Translations under genes and position numbers: made by a program
Notes under the pieces: model-generated
Seen by the model: the letters and a program-made list of their open reading frames with translations, nothing else
The model's database searches: none
What the model was told of the DNA's origin: nothing
Assembly (NCBI RefSeq): GCF_026262505.1
Contig: NC_067206.1
Location: forward strand, 34,797,896-34,861,895
Length of the DNA: 64,000 nt
Source: Trichomonas vaginalis G3
Lineage: Eukaryota > Parabasalia > Trichomonadida > Trichomonadidae
Direction: 5' to 3'
Shown: positions 53,401-62,777 of the stretch, one piece after another
Numbering within the stretch: position 1 is the first letter of the stretch
Layout of the letters: every line of letters starts with the position of its first letter

Positions 53401-53586
53401 TGTTAAAAATGTTTGATCTTGATCTTTGTCATGTTCTGTAATTAATCTTGGAATTGGAACAGGTTGAGAAAGTGAAAAACTTACACTTCCTGGTGCAAGT
53501 TGTCGCGAATTTTTTGGCTTTAATACTTTGGGCATTTTTGTTGTTGTATTTTTAGTATAAAGCCTATTTCTCAGTTCCTGCGACAT
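41494..53586 (-). CDS. Axonemal dynein heavy chain (inner-arm, single-headed size class)
   Basis: This is an intronless gene for 4,030 residues, the size of the DNAH3/7/12 group. The tail with N1/N2-type linker regions covers about 1-1380. P-loops are AAA1 GPAGTGKT at about 1418 with Walker B CFDEFNRIN, AAA2 GPTGGGKT at about 1700, AAA3 GESGCGKT at about 2020 and AAA4 GMGSTGKR at about 2363. The stalk begins near 2590 (MLEKRSASLMQEKEQLEKG). The microtubule-binding region is around 2715-2800 (VVKSFVKPPQLVIEVMEAVC), and the return coil is near 2850. AAA5/AAA6 follow, with NGVLVTSTRRWPLMIDPQGQ and the C-terminal domain ending in PTTEHVEENTEDYMCPVYRTSERAG. It drives flagellar bending along doublet microtubules. 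The start is the ATG at 53586. Many short frames on the other strand are shadows. Confidence 0.97.
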   Translation of the reverse strand: MSQELRNRLYTKNTTTKMPKVLKPKNSRQLAPGSVSFSLSQPVPIPRLITEHDKDQDQTFLTTQNSDATSEIATELPNITIPSPTRTSNNVIRPATAIMHMSATKPIQRSKPPTLIPLGFKPLSEYQEVSRPTTKQSKTKSVLSTEPPDVTKNPIFRLKKSNLEVQIPEDLERFKLDPIYTPDISDELWLDPSLIFNYIRLIRQKRFTEEFLYFVPTPETPHEPQNVFFLRYIPPDQIDKDHYYTLSADGITSYSKESNSEFIPLDQWIRECSLFLRTKQIGFFNHYDKWRSFYLLHTITRNANINKSKQHVSDKLFNGDTIIREALIVHQKNCQQLLKLSLVDVKSAQTLTLDQFIERQKANKVAVSQEISKLLSQTTAKIISSCDLTYENAGGSKGEEETYRATKKDMMINVKAPKQKKIGSNDMMVYTQLATQRFCYKRLSRFIRLCDYILIRTLYQFIIQSAQQLLDFLKPRAGSTGGDNTRLSTQVIIENNKLAFAPNKEQMIDSVSSIWVDLMNLIYSIPLFSSNQSLLQYAQAFPWENPAIPLPTIINRDALYQNLVSQFTVRIETAFAEGEATLKEYTHFLESYIRNTQEFNIDKLHKQDPPPSFYADSLANYKQEIHEMDQIKHSVQVNMLLILLGTFADKIKPSPRNCMQSLHILIPTIAEQKVEDLTNYVNEALSTLKQDPAEIHFFVTQFEFRKRMVSELPTIQGKYKDYTAFYNLIAQNNINISEQSGISYRELGNLITQLEGCLISMKEEEDNKIKKWSPEITKLLQKLTDDLLALQQDANNEILMSAETNSDQAISNVQKLQERLAEMKQRAEQVQHHQRVLGLKISPIDQLDEVDQNINLKTLLWESYKAWNTRAAELSMMPFKKINNEELTEELDKYTRITSQLNNGLPDHPLVKIFRRSVQDYNAILPVIIALSNDHLTPNHWTKIKDITGINFQEKTPTLQFLFQNNIAQHVEPIESISNDASQEASLRRMLAEIIMQWDVVEFPMVPHQYIKDFWLVGNLDDVIAKLDESQVKLSTIRSSRYVGAIKREVDTVSTNMNNVAKCLEYITQFQIAFNSLYKIFRSSDIQHELATETRDLSTLEREYKKWGTHARDSPKPYKLFTQQKAVPQLEEFIEVTNKVQKKLEEFLQTKRTGFPRFYFLSNENLIKIFAESRNPKAVNPFLPKLFEGISLLNFSQNDQDVQSMQSAEGEVVPLIKCKFQIGAVEVGMSSVEKAMYMTMHAMVAEGHKQYEQLQRTKWISRHSAQVISVVSQIYFAETVEEILSSQNPIQELEKYKEKQEAQLRELADLVRTPLASAMRSGIVALITLDVHSRDIVSELIDKKVSSVNDFEWLKRLRYVWDAASNRVQVHQGTNSIDYGYEYLGATSRLVVTPLTERCYLTLTSAAQYFLGGSPAGPAGTGKTETVKDLSKAVGNFCVVFNCSDAVTVIQMEAFFSGLAQSGAWACFDEFNRINSEVLSVIAEQVYAVQAAQAAELQQFNFCGHTITLNPRASVFITMNPGYAGRTELPDNLKSLFRPIAMMVPDYAMIAEVVLYSEGFNNAKVLAQKVTQLYKLSSEMLSQQSHYDFGMRALKSVLVMAGATKRRTPQLSEDIILIRSMRDSNLSKLLIDDTKLFDAIIGDLFPGVTFENEQFTEVSEAIEKAVDNFGLQHSAFLTKKTIQLYQTIFIRHGVMLVGPTGGGKTTSRNLLAGALEVMGTKVDQKELNPKSVTLTELYGAYNLSTGDWKNGLVGIMFTQCADAPKEQMEWIIFDGPVDALWIENMNTVLDDNKLLSLANSDRIKMTDQMHIIFEVGDLVQASPATVSRCGMVYYQPSDLGWKPLVNAWIAKKPENVRSALTELFEKTFDNALNTLRDQCQTVVKPTVWNLAQSLCSIFDVMVSESKLKLEELAEDIAPKGCAHIFAFAMCWAFSGIITDSTRGDFDTFLRDVFQRRINYPPRRMLMDYSLDVMTDTFTAWSDQVPEPTPNSAVIPTSDTLRFSTMFALLIKAKRPVLFLGESGCGKTSIIQETLNKNIESLYSIQFTLSARTSAAQIQELIESKMQSKRKNLYGPPEGKSAVLLVDDFSMPQPDEYWSQPPIEILRQVISKKGMYNRDELYWTNIADLTVVAAGITQGHVSDRFMSQLTILSIPAPTDNILGKIFGTILSNFLKSAEFSDNVVKLSEDIVKTSVIFYRKIKSELLPTPSKAHYTFNLRDVSRVFKGICMTNPNSLFDMASFVKLWFHESLRVYGDRLVDNKDREHFQQILYDTAKQNLYLKEDIGHYFGESPLIWTDVLKGYGYEGKLNYTESLSIQQVTNALSTFSATYRTPIVLFKEAMQHALRLVRVLRQPYGHALLVGMGSTGKRTIARFAAHVARMDIFEPQPMKGYDITQFRNDLRGLFKTAGAQDKPIMFLLTDDQIVSETFLEDINNVLNTGEVPGLFQTEEYDQMVNDLIPLMKKLGESPAYDSLCRKFSSNIMKNLHVVLALSPVGGRFRDRVRVFPSLVSCCTIDWYDSWPSEALNHIANEFLSKMDLSTYGDVKKTIADMATYAHTLCLDYSGKFLRELNRMYYVTPAVYIEFFNLFTTMLEKRSASLMQEKEQLEKGVEKLQETNEKVQEMEAQLTKLRPQLQEKAVKTEQLLATLQVDREKVNEVHRVISAEEETVKKVQQKAAKLAQEAEVDLAKAMPFLENAKAAVEDLKNRKSDLAVVKSFVKPPQLVIEVMEAVCLILGEQPDWSTAKTLLAGANFLNRLLDVNKNAIPEQVLMKIRVMEADPRFEMKKVIAVSESAACLFKWVTAIEKYVTEYANVRPKQLKLEAANEAKEKAEANLAVKQKQLQEITEKLTNLQQQYDDSRLEQKELAKNIEQCEYRLKNASQLTSALDSERVRWSESLVEVGKREKCLLGDTILIALHVAYIGPFSYPYRQAILQDLQAKFKEVGVPITENFSLEGVASSPLQLREWQIQGLPQDSLSNQNGVLVTSTRRWPLMIDPQGQGRKWIIGQGNVKIIRTAESNYAQSIENAIRLGSSIFVEDITEQIDGGLQFIINPKMKKQGGRSAIRIGDKWVDYDPNFKLYMTTRLSNPQFLPDVFIQLSVINFSVTHEGLEEQLLSDVVLHEMPELEKQRSQLIVDISKDQKALQGLMQQILNLLFTSTGNILDNETLIKTLHDAKDTSKQVSARLAEAEKTEKEITEKREVYRCVATRGSLLYFVILELSGIDNMYQYSLEFFKRIFKNVLDSAQPSEDYKGKCDYFINRITKSSFLNVSRGLFANHRLVFSFLIAVALLKSTGKITEEEWRVFVRGPPTAPLEVFPAKPDNVTERVWQGICNLSQTDAVFSGIPQEVISNYDKWKPFIEDEDMLPPEPFTGLSAFTHVIMCLCMCKRKLAAMARMLVQSTLGETFVSQTIADLSGPFDDTSNDTPLLFILSQGADPRDSLERLAKSHGVSQKLSILSLGQGRGPTATSLIQNAKVAGDWVFLQNCHLCPSFLPNLEQLVQEMARTSSKYSQQFRLFLSSMPTDVFPISILRNSVKVTSEPPRGIKSETANLLQTLTSEDFERSKHIRPFKKLVYSLALFHSTIQERKQYGALGFNKVYEWSTSDFQIATMMLRNFVSDYDEVPWSALLSTVGDVVYGGRVTDDWDRRCMNTMLKKFICEQATMDNIYFDPLGHYASPPLENLEKTIEFTNGMPDVDIPDIFGLHSSAQHTLDLNRSDTLHGLVVSVQPKDSNSAAASKDDEIVLDMAEKFDTQLPFEINLKNADEALMESLNPKEGRPNSLSVVLMQEVDRFNNLLKLIHSSLKQVSKAIKGEVVMTVDIQKTYRSLLEGKVPHEWSSKAYPSTKPIHSWFKDLLEKVGFIQHWVSKGQPTVFWFPGFFFPQSFLTAVLQSHSRKHKLPIDALSFKAEVIERDPDTIVQPPEDGVYIQGLFFDGCRWDSDEASLADVSANVEYSKCPVLHLIPTTEHVEENTEDYMCPVYRTSERAGVLSTTGHSTNFVVALNIPSAVLPDKWILRGAALLTATPY

Positions 53587-53975
53587 TTTAATACGTTTTT
53601 TTCTTCAGGATAGCTCAATTTTCAATATTTATTTAAAAATATTCACGATATATACTGAAATGTTGTTAGGAACTATTTCATCTAGAAATCATTATAGAAA
53701 CAATGAAATTCAAATTTTCTAAAAATAATTTGAAGCAAAACATGAATAAATTGAGAATGCTCTGATTATTACTGACACTTCTGAGTTATATGTAAAGACT
53801 GTTTTAGAAGAAAACCAATAGGGTGATGGTTATCATTCTCAAATATGGTTCCAGGATAATTTCATTCATACTAAAATCATAAGTTCAATATAATAAATAA
53901 AACGGTTTAAATAAAAGGAAATAGAAAATAATAAATTACAAATTATAAAATAATCTAAAAATATGGTCCTGAAAT
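53587..53975. other. Intergenic, AT-rich
   Basis: This is the spacer between the dynein start and the 3' end of the coiled-coil gene. No features are seen. Confidence 0.4.
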
Positions 53976-56900
53976 TTACTCAGCTTCAGTACCACGGACA
54001 AATTGTGAAAAGAGAGGAGACTTTGACTTTGAGCTAATGACAGAAGGTGCTACTTCGCTATGAATTGAATTTTGCGGAGTAATATTATTGTTGTGTGAGA
54101 TCATTGTAGTTAATTCTCCATCATAATTATAGCCAGACATTTTCTGGATCTTGCATAAGAACTTTAGAGCGGTCGTGATATTGTTAAGTTTTGCAGGTGT
54201 GATCTTTCTTTGAATATTATGGGCTCCCATCATTATGAGCTTCTTCTCATCTCTAAGGCTTTCAACTTTCATCCAAAGCGACTTATCATTGCAAGATGAT
54301 GCGACAAGATCTTCGATAGATTGTCTGATCTCTCTTGCACTCTTGATTGTTATTTCTCCATCTGAAATCTGAAGGTGGAGCTTTCTTGCCCAATTCTCCC
54401 ATTCACTGTTAATCTTTTCTTGTTGAGCAAGAGATCTCATTCCAATGAGGTCTTTCTTCATCTGTTTGTTTTCTTGTGTAAGTTTTTCAATCTCATCTTT
54501 ACTATTCTTCATCTTCTGTTCAAGTTCCTTTGAAATATTAGATATTCTTGTGCTCTTAGAAATATTAAGAGTATCTCTGATATTAAAGATTTCTGATTGT
54601 AATTGTTGAACTGATTGTTGAAGATCCGGTACATTACGAGCAATCTGAGCAACTGTTCCGATTAATTCTAAAACGTTTTCTTCGTCAACTGTTAATGGAA
54701 TATCATTATTATCAAATTCCTCAAGTGTTGAATAGATTTCCTTGAGTAATAGATCAAACTTCTTAGAACATTCAGATTTAATTGTGTCAATCTTTGATCT
54801 AGATTCGGTTTCCATTGCGAATAATTTCAATTTCATCTGTGATTCAAAGACTGAGTTGTTCCTCTTCAACTTATCTGAAAAGCTTGTGAGCTTTGTCTTA
54901 AGAAGTTTTTGTTCAAGATTGATCTTTGCAATCTCATTTTCTTTCTCTTTTCCATATTCCACGGCATTGTTAAGTGACTCGGTGATTTGCTTGTTTTCAT
55001 CTTCAGCTTTATGCAATTTCTCAGTAAGATTATCATTATCTGCTTTCTGTTTGAGAATAGCTTCCTCATACTCGGCTTGTTTAGCATTTGATTGCTGAGT
55101 AATACGCCGAATTTCCTTCTTCATTGCCTTCTTAGCAATTAGAAGCTGCCTATCAGTGCTAGCCTTGACTTCGGCCATTGTCTTCTTGAGATAAGAATTT
55201 TCTCCTGTCAATGCGTGCATCTTCTGCTCATGTTCATCATGTAAACTTTCAAGTTCATTCTTTGTGTTAAAGAGTTCTTTTCTGAGCTCTGCTGTTGCTT
55301 TGATTATATCATTCTTGGAGTTTTCAACTTGTACTTCTAATTTCTCCTTTTCTTCACGTAACTTGTTAATTAATTCTTCTGAATCTGTTAGAGATGTCTT
55401 GATCTTTTCAATCTCATTGAGCTGTTGTGCACTAACTTCGATAGCCTTCTCCTTATTTGCAGTAAGAACTTTCTTGTAATGCTCAAGTTCATCTTCTAAA
55501 TCTTCGATCTTCTTATCTGTTTCTTCCTTAAGAGCTTTATAGTCATTAAACTTGGTTCTCAAAACATTTTCAAGTTCATTGATGTAATCATTCTCATTTA
55601 ATTCTGGCTTAGCTTGGTTAATTTCTTCAATGCAACGGATAATTGTATTTGTATCATTATCCTTTGTTGCAGAATTCTGTAGAATTGTCTTAACATTCTT
55701 GACGCATTCTGTAACATCTTCATTTTCTTTCTTGAGCTTTTCTAATTCATTTAATAATTCAACCTTTTCATTGTAATGCTTCTCTTCGGTTGCTTTTTGT
55801 TGATTCTGTGTTTCAACTTTGAGTGATTTGAGAGAAGATGACAAATGAGAAACTGTCATCTTTGCCTGGCTTGCATATCTTCTGAGAACATCATTTGAAA
55901 TGATGGCATAAGTTAAAAGATTGAAGAGTTCCTTTGGATCTTCCTCATCTTGAACTTGAGATAATACTTCATTGGCCTTAGCTTGGAAATCTGTAACATT
56001 TGCATTGAGTCCAAGATATTCAATGAATGTTGATTCTTCAAATAATGGAATAGCATTTTCACTAATGAAATCATTGATTCTTCTAATTTCATTTAACAAC
56101 TTCTTTCTAGCATCTGATGTTGACTCATCAATTGAAGCCCATTTGGAAATATTTCCGGATTCAGCCATATCTTGGATGAATGAAACCAAGCCTTTGATTG
56201 TCATCTGGAGTTTTGTTGTATCATCTTTTGGTTTCTCCTCATCTTCTACTGTAATTGATCTTTCAATAACTGGAGTATTTTCTGCCCTAGCAATGAGAGC
56301 TGCGATTCCATCAATAAGTCTTTCCTGTGGTGTTGATTCTTTGTTCTGATCAAAGATTCCATCAAGTTCTTCGTTTGAAGAACTAGCTGCAAGATCCTTT
56401 GCCTGAGAAATGACTTCCTCAATTGCTTTGTTTGAAATTTCTTGAGAATGTTGGAGTAATTGTTGTTTGGCCTTTTCGTTTGAAACTTTCTTAATTTCTT
56501 CGTGAGCCTTTTCAACCTCTTTCTCAAGGATTTCATTAATTGTTGTTAACTTTTGAACAGCTATGATGAGAGACATTCTGTTATCTGTTTCTTCATTGAG
56601 TTCATCGGCTTGCTGTTCAAGTTGTACTGTGAAATCGTCAAGCAATTTGAGTAAGCTGTTCTTTTCTTCTTCAGCATGCTCTAAATTCTTCTTGAGAGAA
56701 GCAATTTCACCGGCAGCCTTTGATTCTGCTGATGGAAGCTTTCTAAGGTTTTGTAATTCATTGTTTGCTTGATTAAGTTGATTCTGAAGATCTGTATTTG
56801 ATTTAGATAATTGATCAATTGTTCGCTTATTAACAGAGTTCTTCTTCTGAGATCTTTCAAGGTCGCCACCAATTGTGTTAATTCTTGATTGTAACTGGGA

Positions 56901-57638
56901 AATCTGTGAATCTTTAGTTTGGCTCTCCTTATTAATGAGAGCAACAGCATCTTGAAGTTCAATGACCTTATTTTGTAGCTGTTTAATAATATCTTCTTTG
57001 CGATTGAGAGCATTATTTTTGGTTTCAAGCTGGCTTTTGATAGAATCGAGTTGCTTCTTATTCTGTGCTTGATCAAAATGTCCATTGCTGGCTTCATTAA
57101 ACTTTCCTTGAAGAGCTGCTACAATTTCAGATGGTGTTGTAGTGACAGGCAGATTAAATGTATTAATTAAGTCATAAACGAGTTCATCTCTAGAAACTTG
57201 AATAGATTTGACATTTGTAATAAAATCTAGCTGAGTTTTCACATCAGGAAGGCCAAGATTTTGAGATAACGATTTCAGGATAGATCTTTGGTAAATTTGC
57301 ATTTCTTGAAGCTTCTGCTCTGATGCCTCATCTGTTGCATTGCCACAAACTAAATCTAAAGCTAATGTTACAAGATGAAAAACAGTTGAATAGGATTTTG
57401 TATTTTCTTGCGTCATTATATAATCTCTTGGCAAATTAGCAATGCTTCCAAGTAAATTATTGAGTAATATACGAACGTTTTGCTTTTCTTGTTCAGAAAT
57501 TTCAAGATTAATTGATGAATTGGTTGTTAACTCTGCAATATATGCTGATAAAGCAGAGAATTCAACACTCTGCTCGATATCGTATGTATTCATATCTGAT
57601 TGCAGAGTTTTTGTAGGACTTAAGGTGACGAAAGACAT
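53976..57638 (-). CDS. Large coiled-coil protein, 1,220 residues
   Basis: A non-coiled N-terminal region (about 1-195, with VFHLVTLALDLVCGN) is followed by near-continuous heptad repeats to about 1,100 (for example KKQLDSIKSQLETKNNALNR; NELEKLKKENEDVTECVKNV). A C-terminal segment (SLWMKVESLRDEKKLIMMG; LNNITTALKFLCKIQKMSGY) may be a separate folded end. The Glu/Lys/Asn-rich coil resembles the many trichomonad proteins labelled viral A-type inclusion protein by coil similarity alone. It is probably cytoskeletal. No motor or catalytic domain is present. Confidence 0.85.
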   Translation of the reverse strand: MSFVTLSPTKTLQSDMNTYDIEQSVEFSALSAYIAELTTNSSINLEISEQEKQNVRILLNNLLGSIANLPRDYIMTQENTKSYSTVFHLVTLALDLVCGNATDEASEQKLQEMQIYQRSILKSLSQNLGLPDVKTQLDFITNVKSIQVSRDELVYDLINTFNLPVTTTPSEIVAALQGKFNEASNGHFDQAQNKKQLDSIKSQLETKNNALNRKEDIIKQLQNKVIELQDAVALINKESQTKDSQISQLQSRINTIGGDLERSQKKNSVNKRTIDQLSKSNTDLQNQLNQANNELQNLRKLPSAESKAAGEIASLKKNLEHAEEEKNSLLKLLDDFTVQLEQQADELNEETDNRMSLIIAVQKLTTINEILEKEVEKAHEEIKKVSNEKAKQQLLQHSQEISNKAIEEVISQAKDLAASSSNEELDGIFDQNKESTPQERLIDGIAALIARAENTPVIERSITVEDEEKPKDDTTKLQMTIKGLVSFIQDMAESGNISKWASIDESTSDARKKLLNEIRRINDFISENAIPLFEESTFIEYLGLNANVTDFQAKANEVLSQVQDEEDPKELFNLLTYAIISNDVLRRYASQAKMTVSHLSSSLKSLKVETQNQQKATEEKHYNEKVELLNELEKLKKENEDVTECVKNVKTILQNSATKDNDTNTIIRCIEEINQAKPELNENDYINELENVLRTKFNDYKALKEETDKKIEDLEDELEHYKKVLTANKEKAIEVSAQQLNEIEKIKTSLTDSEELINKLREEKEKLEVQVENSKNDIIKATAELRKELFNTKNELESLHDEHEQKMHALTGENSYLKKTMAEVKASTDRQLLIAKKAMKKEIRRITQQSNAKQAEYEEAILKQKADNDNLTEKLHKAEDENKQITESLNNAVEYGKEKENEIAKINLEQKLLKTKLTSFSDKLKRNNSVFESQMKLKLFAMETESRSKIDTIKSECSKKFDLLLKEIYSTLEEFDNNDIPLTVDEENVLELIGTVAQIARNVPDLQQSVQQLQSEIFNIRDTLNISKSTRISNISKELEQKMKNSKDEIEKLTQENKQMKKDLIGMRSLAQQEKINSEWENWARKLHLQISDGEITIKSAREIRQSIEDLVASSCNDKSLWMKVESLRDEKKLIMMGAHNIQRKITPAKLNNITTALKFLCKIQKMSGYNYDGELTTMISHNNNITPQNSIHSEVAPSVISSKSKSPLFSQFVRGTEAE

Positions 57639-58213
57639 GATAATAAATTTAGTTTAAAATTATTAAACGTGCACAGAAAATGTAATGATCCATTTCTCTT
57701 TTTTTAAGTAGTGAATTGTTGGGGGATATCCAATTTAATTAGTTCAAATAAAATTGTTGAGAAAATCAGTTATGAATTATTGATTTTAGGAATTAAAGTT
57801 CCTGACATGCATTTCTGTTGACATTTGGCATTTCTGAGCAAGAAGTATTAATATTTCCAATGAACTTCGTTGCAATTATACCTACTGAATCTTTGATTTC
57901 AAGAATAATGATCCAATATTAGAATATTATAGGATTCACTATGACAAATATGGCTACATTCATGAAATATGAAAATATTAGTATTGACAAAGCTATACTA
58001 TCTATTCGCAAACGAATGATTTTTCAAATTAGCAAATACTGATATTTTTATGATACAATTAGCTTTATTTGCAATGATATATTATTATATTGCATTTATA
58101 CTGGACTAATTTCGAAAATTGAAAATTCTGACATTCTCCATCAGAAGACGATGAAATGGCATATTGTGATTAAAATTCTTCGTGTTCATAGGAATAGAAT
58201 ATTTTTCATGTAA
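57639..58213. other. Intergenic between divergent genes
   Basis: This is the shared upstream region of the 1,220-residue (minus) and 1,507-residue (plus) genes. It is AT-rich. No repeats or RNA genes are recognised. Confidence 0.4.
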
Positions 58214-61200
58214 ATGATTTCTCTTCAAGAGGGTAAAAAAACTGACAAATCTTTTGAATTCCGATTTTTTACAATTCCCTCCGGTTGGAGACAATACCAG
58301 AAGCACAATCGAGTTTATTCGACATGCTTGTATTGGCCAGCCTGTTTTTTGGAACATTTTTAGTTCCAATTTTTCAGAAGAAGATATATTTCGAAAATTC
58401 AATGATTTACTCAGTGCGAAGCCACCTTTACAATATACAACTAATGAAATTAGTCCACATCCAACATATTTTAGATTTGATTTATATAATTTCATCAACG
58501 GAAAAACTAAAAAAGCGAAAATAGATTTATTACCATATTATCTTCTCGAATTAAAGAAATTGAATAAGAAATGGAGTGAAGATCTATTTCCCTATCTCGC
58601 TTCTCCACAAAAACCAGCAGAGAAAAATTTCAAAATTATTTTAGATAATTTATTGCATTTTCTCAAGAAAGAGCAGTCATTGCTCTGTGCTCTCGAGCCG
58701 TGTGTTACGAGGTTGCTCAAACAGATCGGCCCGAAGAATTTCATCACTGAATTTGGAATTGAAACGTTTGCAATAGTAACAACAATAGATCCATCGTTTT
58801 TGGAATTCTTTCCACCATCTTCGATTAATGCAACAAATATCGCTCAGTTTTTACAATATCCTTCGTTTATAACAGATGAAAAGATGACAAAAGTATTTCA
58901 AAGCTTATTCGAATGTGGAGAGCCATTTCCGACATCATCAAAGTTATTTAAAGAAAATAATGTCCTTACTTTAACAAATGACGCAATAATTAAGCACAAA
59001 AACTTTTTTGACATTTTATACTTAAAAGCAAGTTCATCAATGATGGCAGATAACTTCACAAAATTAGCGAATATTACAGAAAGCTTCCCAGAAGTAAATT
59101 CTTGGATCTTATTATCGAAATACGAAGAATTAGCAACAGACAAACCTCATTTCGAAGCATTAAGTAGCCAATATGGCAACAATGAGATGTGTAACAGTAT
59201 TTTTGAGAGATTTACAAACGATGCTCAGTTAATTAATCAATTAACCTTAAATCTTGGAATAAAAATCTCAACAGACGATTTAGCAAACAAATCAATACCA
59301 CACTTTTTGATGCCGATCATCAGTACTATAGAAACAGAGGTTTTAGACTCATTTATGCAAAATAAATTATTTGTATTAGCAGATAACGACAGAGAACGTG
59401 ATATTTCAATATTATATGCATACAGATGTTACGAATCTGTCTTAGATAAGTTCGATCCCGTGAAATTAAATGAATATCTTTCCAAAATTAGGGATCCTGA
59501 AGTAATTAGATGCTTGACAGTCGACTTGTTCTCATTATTATTCCTTCCTCAGCTCGATTTCTCCCTAGAAGATGCAAAATTGTTGATAACCGCGATTATG
59601 CCATTTGCATCTTCACAAGAATACGATGCCATATCAAGAGGACTCTCCAGATTGATGTTTGGTCAACACTTGGGCTTTACTAAGTTCAAAGAATGTCTGT
59701 ATTCGCAGGAAGAAGCTTTAGTAAAATGCTTATCGCAAAAAATGTTCGAATTATGCGAGAAAACTGTTCAGGGCAATGCAAAACTTGTTGAATTATGCCA
59801 AGCCGCTCAAGCTTTGGATGTTTTACGTACAAATTCAACAGTTTCCTTAAAAATACCAAACAAAACTTTTGAATTGGAGAAAAATTTTTCATATATGGTC
59901 ACTTCACCTTCATTCAAATCTGATATTCCTGGACTTAATAAGATCTTTGAAAGCAGGAAAAACAAAACGCCATTGCAAATACTTGCTCCTGTTGATACTA
60001 CACAAAATATTAATGATTTGATGAAACTCATACAAAATGCGATGGAAGATTACACTTTAATTGATCAGATTCCTGTCAATTACAACTTGTTACATCAATA
60101 TCTGTCAATGGAAGCCATGTTACACCAGAAGAACTACAAATCACCCGCACAAATCATCCAAGAATTGAAAAATTCAACTGAAATTTCAAAAATTTTGGGT
60201 CCAAACTCAATTGAAAGGATTTTGGCAACAAAGAACTCAATAGACTTGTTGCCAATCATGGAGAAAGAATATCCTCTCGTTGCACAATGCATCAAACTCA
60301 TAAATAATCCAAGAAAAATATCAGAAAATGAAGTGGAAATTTTGAATAGTTTACAATCCGAAATTTGTGAAGAAGATTTTGTCAAAGAAGTCAAAGAAGC
60401 GTTAAATAATAATGATATAGATAAACTGATTGATCTAAGACTGAAAAACACTAAAATATTTGATAGTTTGACAGTTGATGTCAAATTGTCAGATTTTATT
60501 CAAATTTATCCAGAAAAATCATCATTAAATGTTGTCAAAGTTGCCGAATTAGGTATAGAGAAGAAAGACACTAAAGGAATCATTGACGAACTCTTGAACA
60601 AACAAGAATTTTTGCTTGGAAAGAGATTTGCAAAAGAATTTTATGAATTGGATTATTTCATAGAAAAAATGACATTATTCATTCAAAAAGATCCATTTTG
60701 TCTCAAAAAATATGGTGAATTCAGTGTCGAAATCTTGAATCTTTTGCCTTCAGATGTTTGCACGAAAACAGTTAAGAACGCAACATTTGATTTGGACATA
60801 GAGAATACATCAATAGAAAGCTTAGCACAGAAACTAAATCTTGTTGATATCGATGAAGACTTATATGACAAAATCAAGGAAGAAATCGAAAAAGATAAAT
60901 TAAATCTGACAGAAAAAGTGGAATTGAATAAATTCAAATTCAAAGAAGTTATTGTTGATGTTTTGAGTATAGAGAAATCATTGGAAAGAATTAATCTATT
61001 TAAGAAGAAACAGAATATTACTAAACTATTCTGTGAACTACTTCTCAATGATGTTTCAAAACTGGAATTCGATTCAGTAGAAAGTGAAAATGAAGTCATA
61101 AAAATTATGACAAAAATTTCCAGAATTTTGAATAAAATCAAAAGTGAAGTGAGCAAAAGTGAACTTTTCCTATACGAAACTGAATGTTCACAAGTCAATT

Positions 61201-62777
61201 CATTGACAAAACTCTTCCGCGAGAATATTTTATTCGGAAGATATTCTATTCCTGTTGATTTAAGTTATTTCAACTCTTTGGCTTTTGTTGATGATTTATC
61301 TTTGAAATGCTGCCTCAAAGACGTTGATATTGTTGATGAAATAAAAGGACCATGGAAGTTCTCCAGTTCTATTGCTTTGTTATCTAAAGCAATAATATCT
61401 TTCTTGATGGGAGATGACAAACTGTCAAGAGATTCAATACAAAGAGAAAAAATTTTGGGCGGCCACTTAAAACCGTTGGGTTTACAAATGGCGGTTAGAG
61501 ATTTAAGTTATCCATATTTATACTTCTTAACAAGGACTCAAAACAGTGATCCATATCTTTCCATGTTGCTTGGCTCGAACACACAATTACTTGTAAGTTG
61601 CAAAGATAAAAAAGTGAAATGTAAAATGCCAAATGGAAATCAAATCCACGGAGTTGCTGTTCGAAGTATTCATGAAAGAGTTAGAGCTATTTTGGATGGA
61701 TTAGACTTCAGTTTGCAGCTAAATGAACAAGCGATATTCCTTAATGATATCATCAAAGTTTTCTTTGGTCCAATAGAATACAGCACTTTTTGTTCGAGTT
61801 GTGGAATGTTTGAATCATCAATAACAAGTTATAACGAAATTCCAAGTTCCCAAAAAGGTCTTCAAATGACAATGAGAACTATTTTCGTCCCAGCAATTGC
61901 TAATTTGCAATGGAAGAAGTTGTTGAGATATGTTGACGAACTTTCCAAAGTTATAAATGTTGAACAAGTCGCTGATTTCTTTTGGCAGAAAGGAATGGAA
62001 GATTTGTCATTGTCTTTATTAATTAAATTGAAGAAATATGAGAAAGCATTGAACTATAAAATGCAGATACTTCCTACAAGAGAGAGTTGGTCTAAAAAGC
62101 TTGAAGACCTTAAATTCATTGTTGATACTGTTGTTTCTGAAATTCATGAAAGATCAAATAAGAAACAAAGCAATGAAGAGGATTCCGATAAATCTATGAC
62201 TAATTCTCAATTGATGAAGATGTCCAGTGTTGCAGGTATTGAACATCAGTTCATTCAGATGTGTATTGATGAAAATATTCCGTTCAAAAACCTGGATTTG
62301 ATTGGCGGAAAAAGAAGCGATGCATTATTAATGTGTATTTTGTCTTTGATTAATGGAAGATTCAATGTTTGTGTTGGAATAAGCGATTGCTACCAAGGAT
62401 TGATGGAAGATGCTTGTGATTCTGCTGTAGATAGAATTAGCGATTTCGGAAGACATCCTGAGAAAATCCCTCAGTTCTTAGAATTCCTTTATAATAGAGC
62501 TGATAATAAAACTTACCATAGAATTGCAAAGGCTTTCGTGTTGAAGGTTGCCTCGAGAGCTGCTGATTTGCAGACAATGGTTAAGTTCATTAAAACACAT
62601 GTTAAAACTGTTTCTCTACAAGTTGAACTTCTATTGAAGTTGAATTTTGCTGGAGAGGCACTGAGAATCGCTGAAAAAGATGATAATTTAGATATTGCCA
62701 AAGTTATTGAATATGCAGAACAAAATGGAGAAGAAATGCTACTTAACGCTGCTCAAAGAATCAGAAGAAGAAATTGA
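58214..62777 (+). CDS. Large helical protein, about 1,500 residues, function unknown
   Basis: The long frame runs from 58218 to 62777 but has no ATG until about residue 263, in FDILYLKASSSMMADNF. The likely start is the ATG at 58214 in the neighbouring frame (MISLQEGKKTDKSFEFRF). The frames join if the six-T run at 58265-58270 carries one extra base. The protein looks all alpha-helical throughout, without membrane segments or a recognisable catalytic domain. The C-terminal part (ISDCYQGLMEDACDSAVDRI; FAGEALRIAEKDDNLDIAKV) has a solenoid character, like trafficking or coat proteins. I cannot assign a family. A plain non-ATG start is an alternative to the indel. Confidence 0.75.

Noticed and set aside
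41494-53586. Many plus- and minus-strand frames of 60-200 codons within the dynein gene
   Set aside because: Shadows of the long dynein frame with no independent support.
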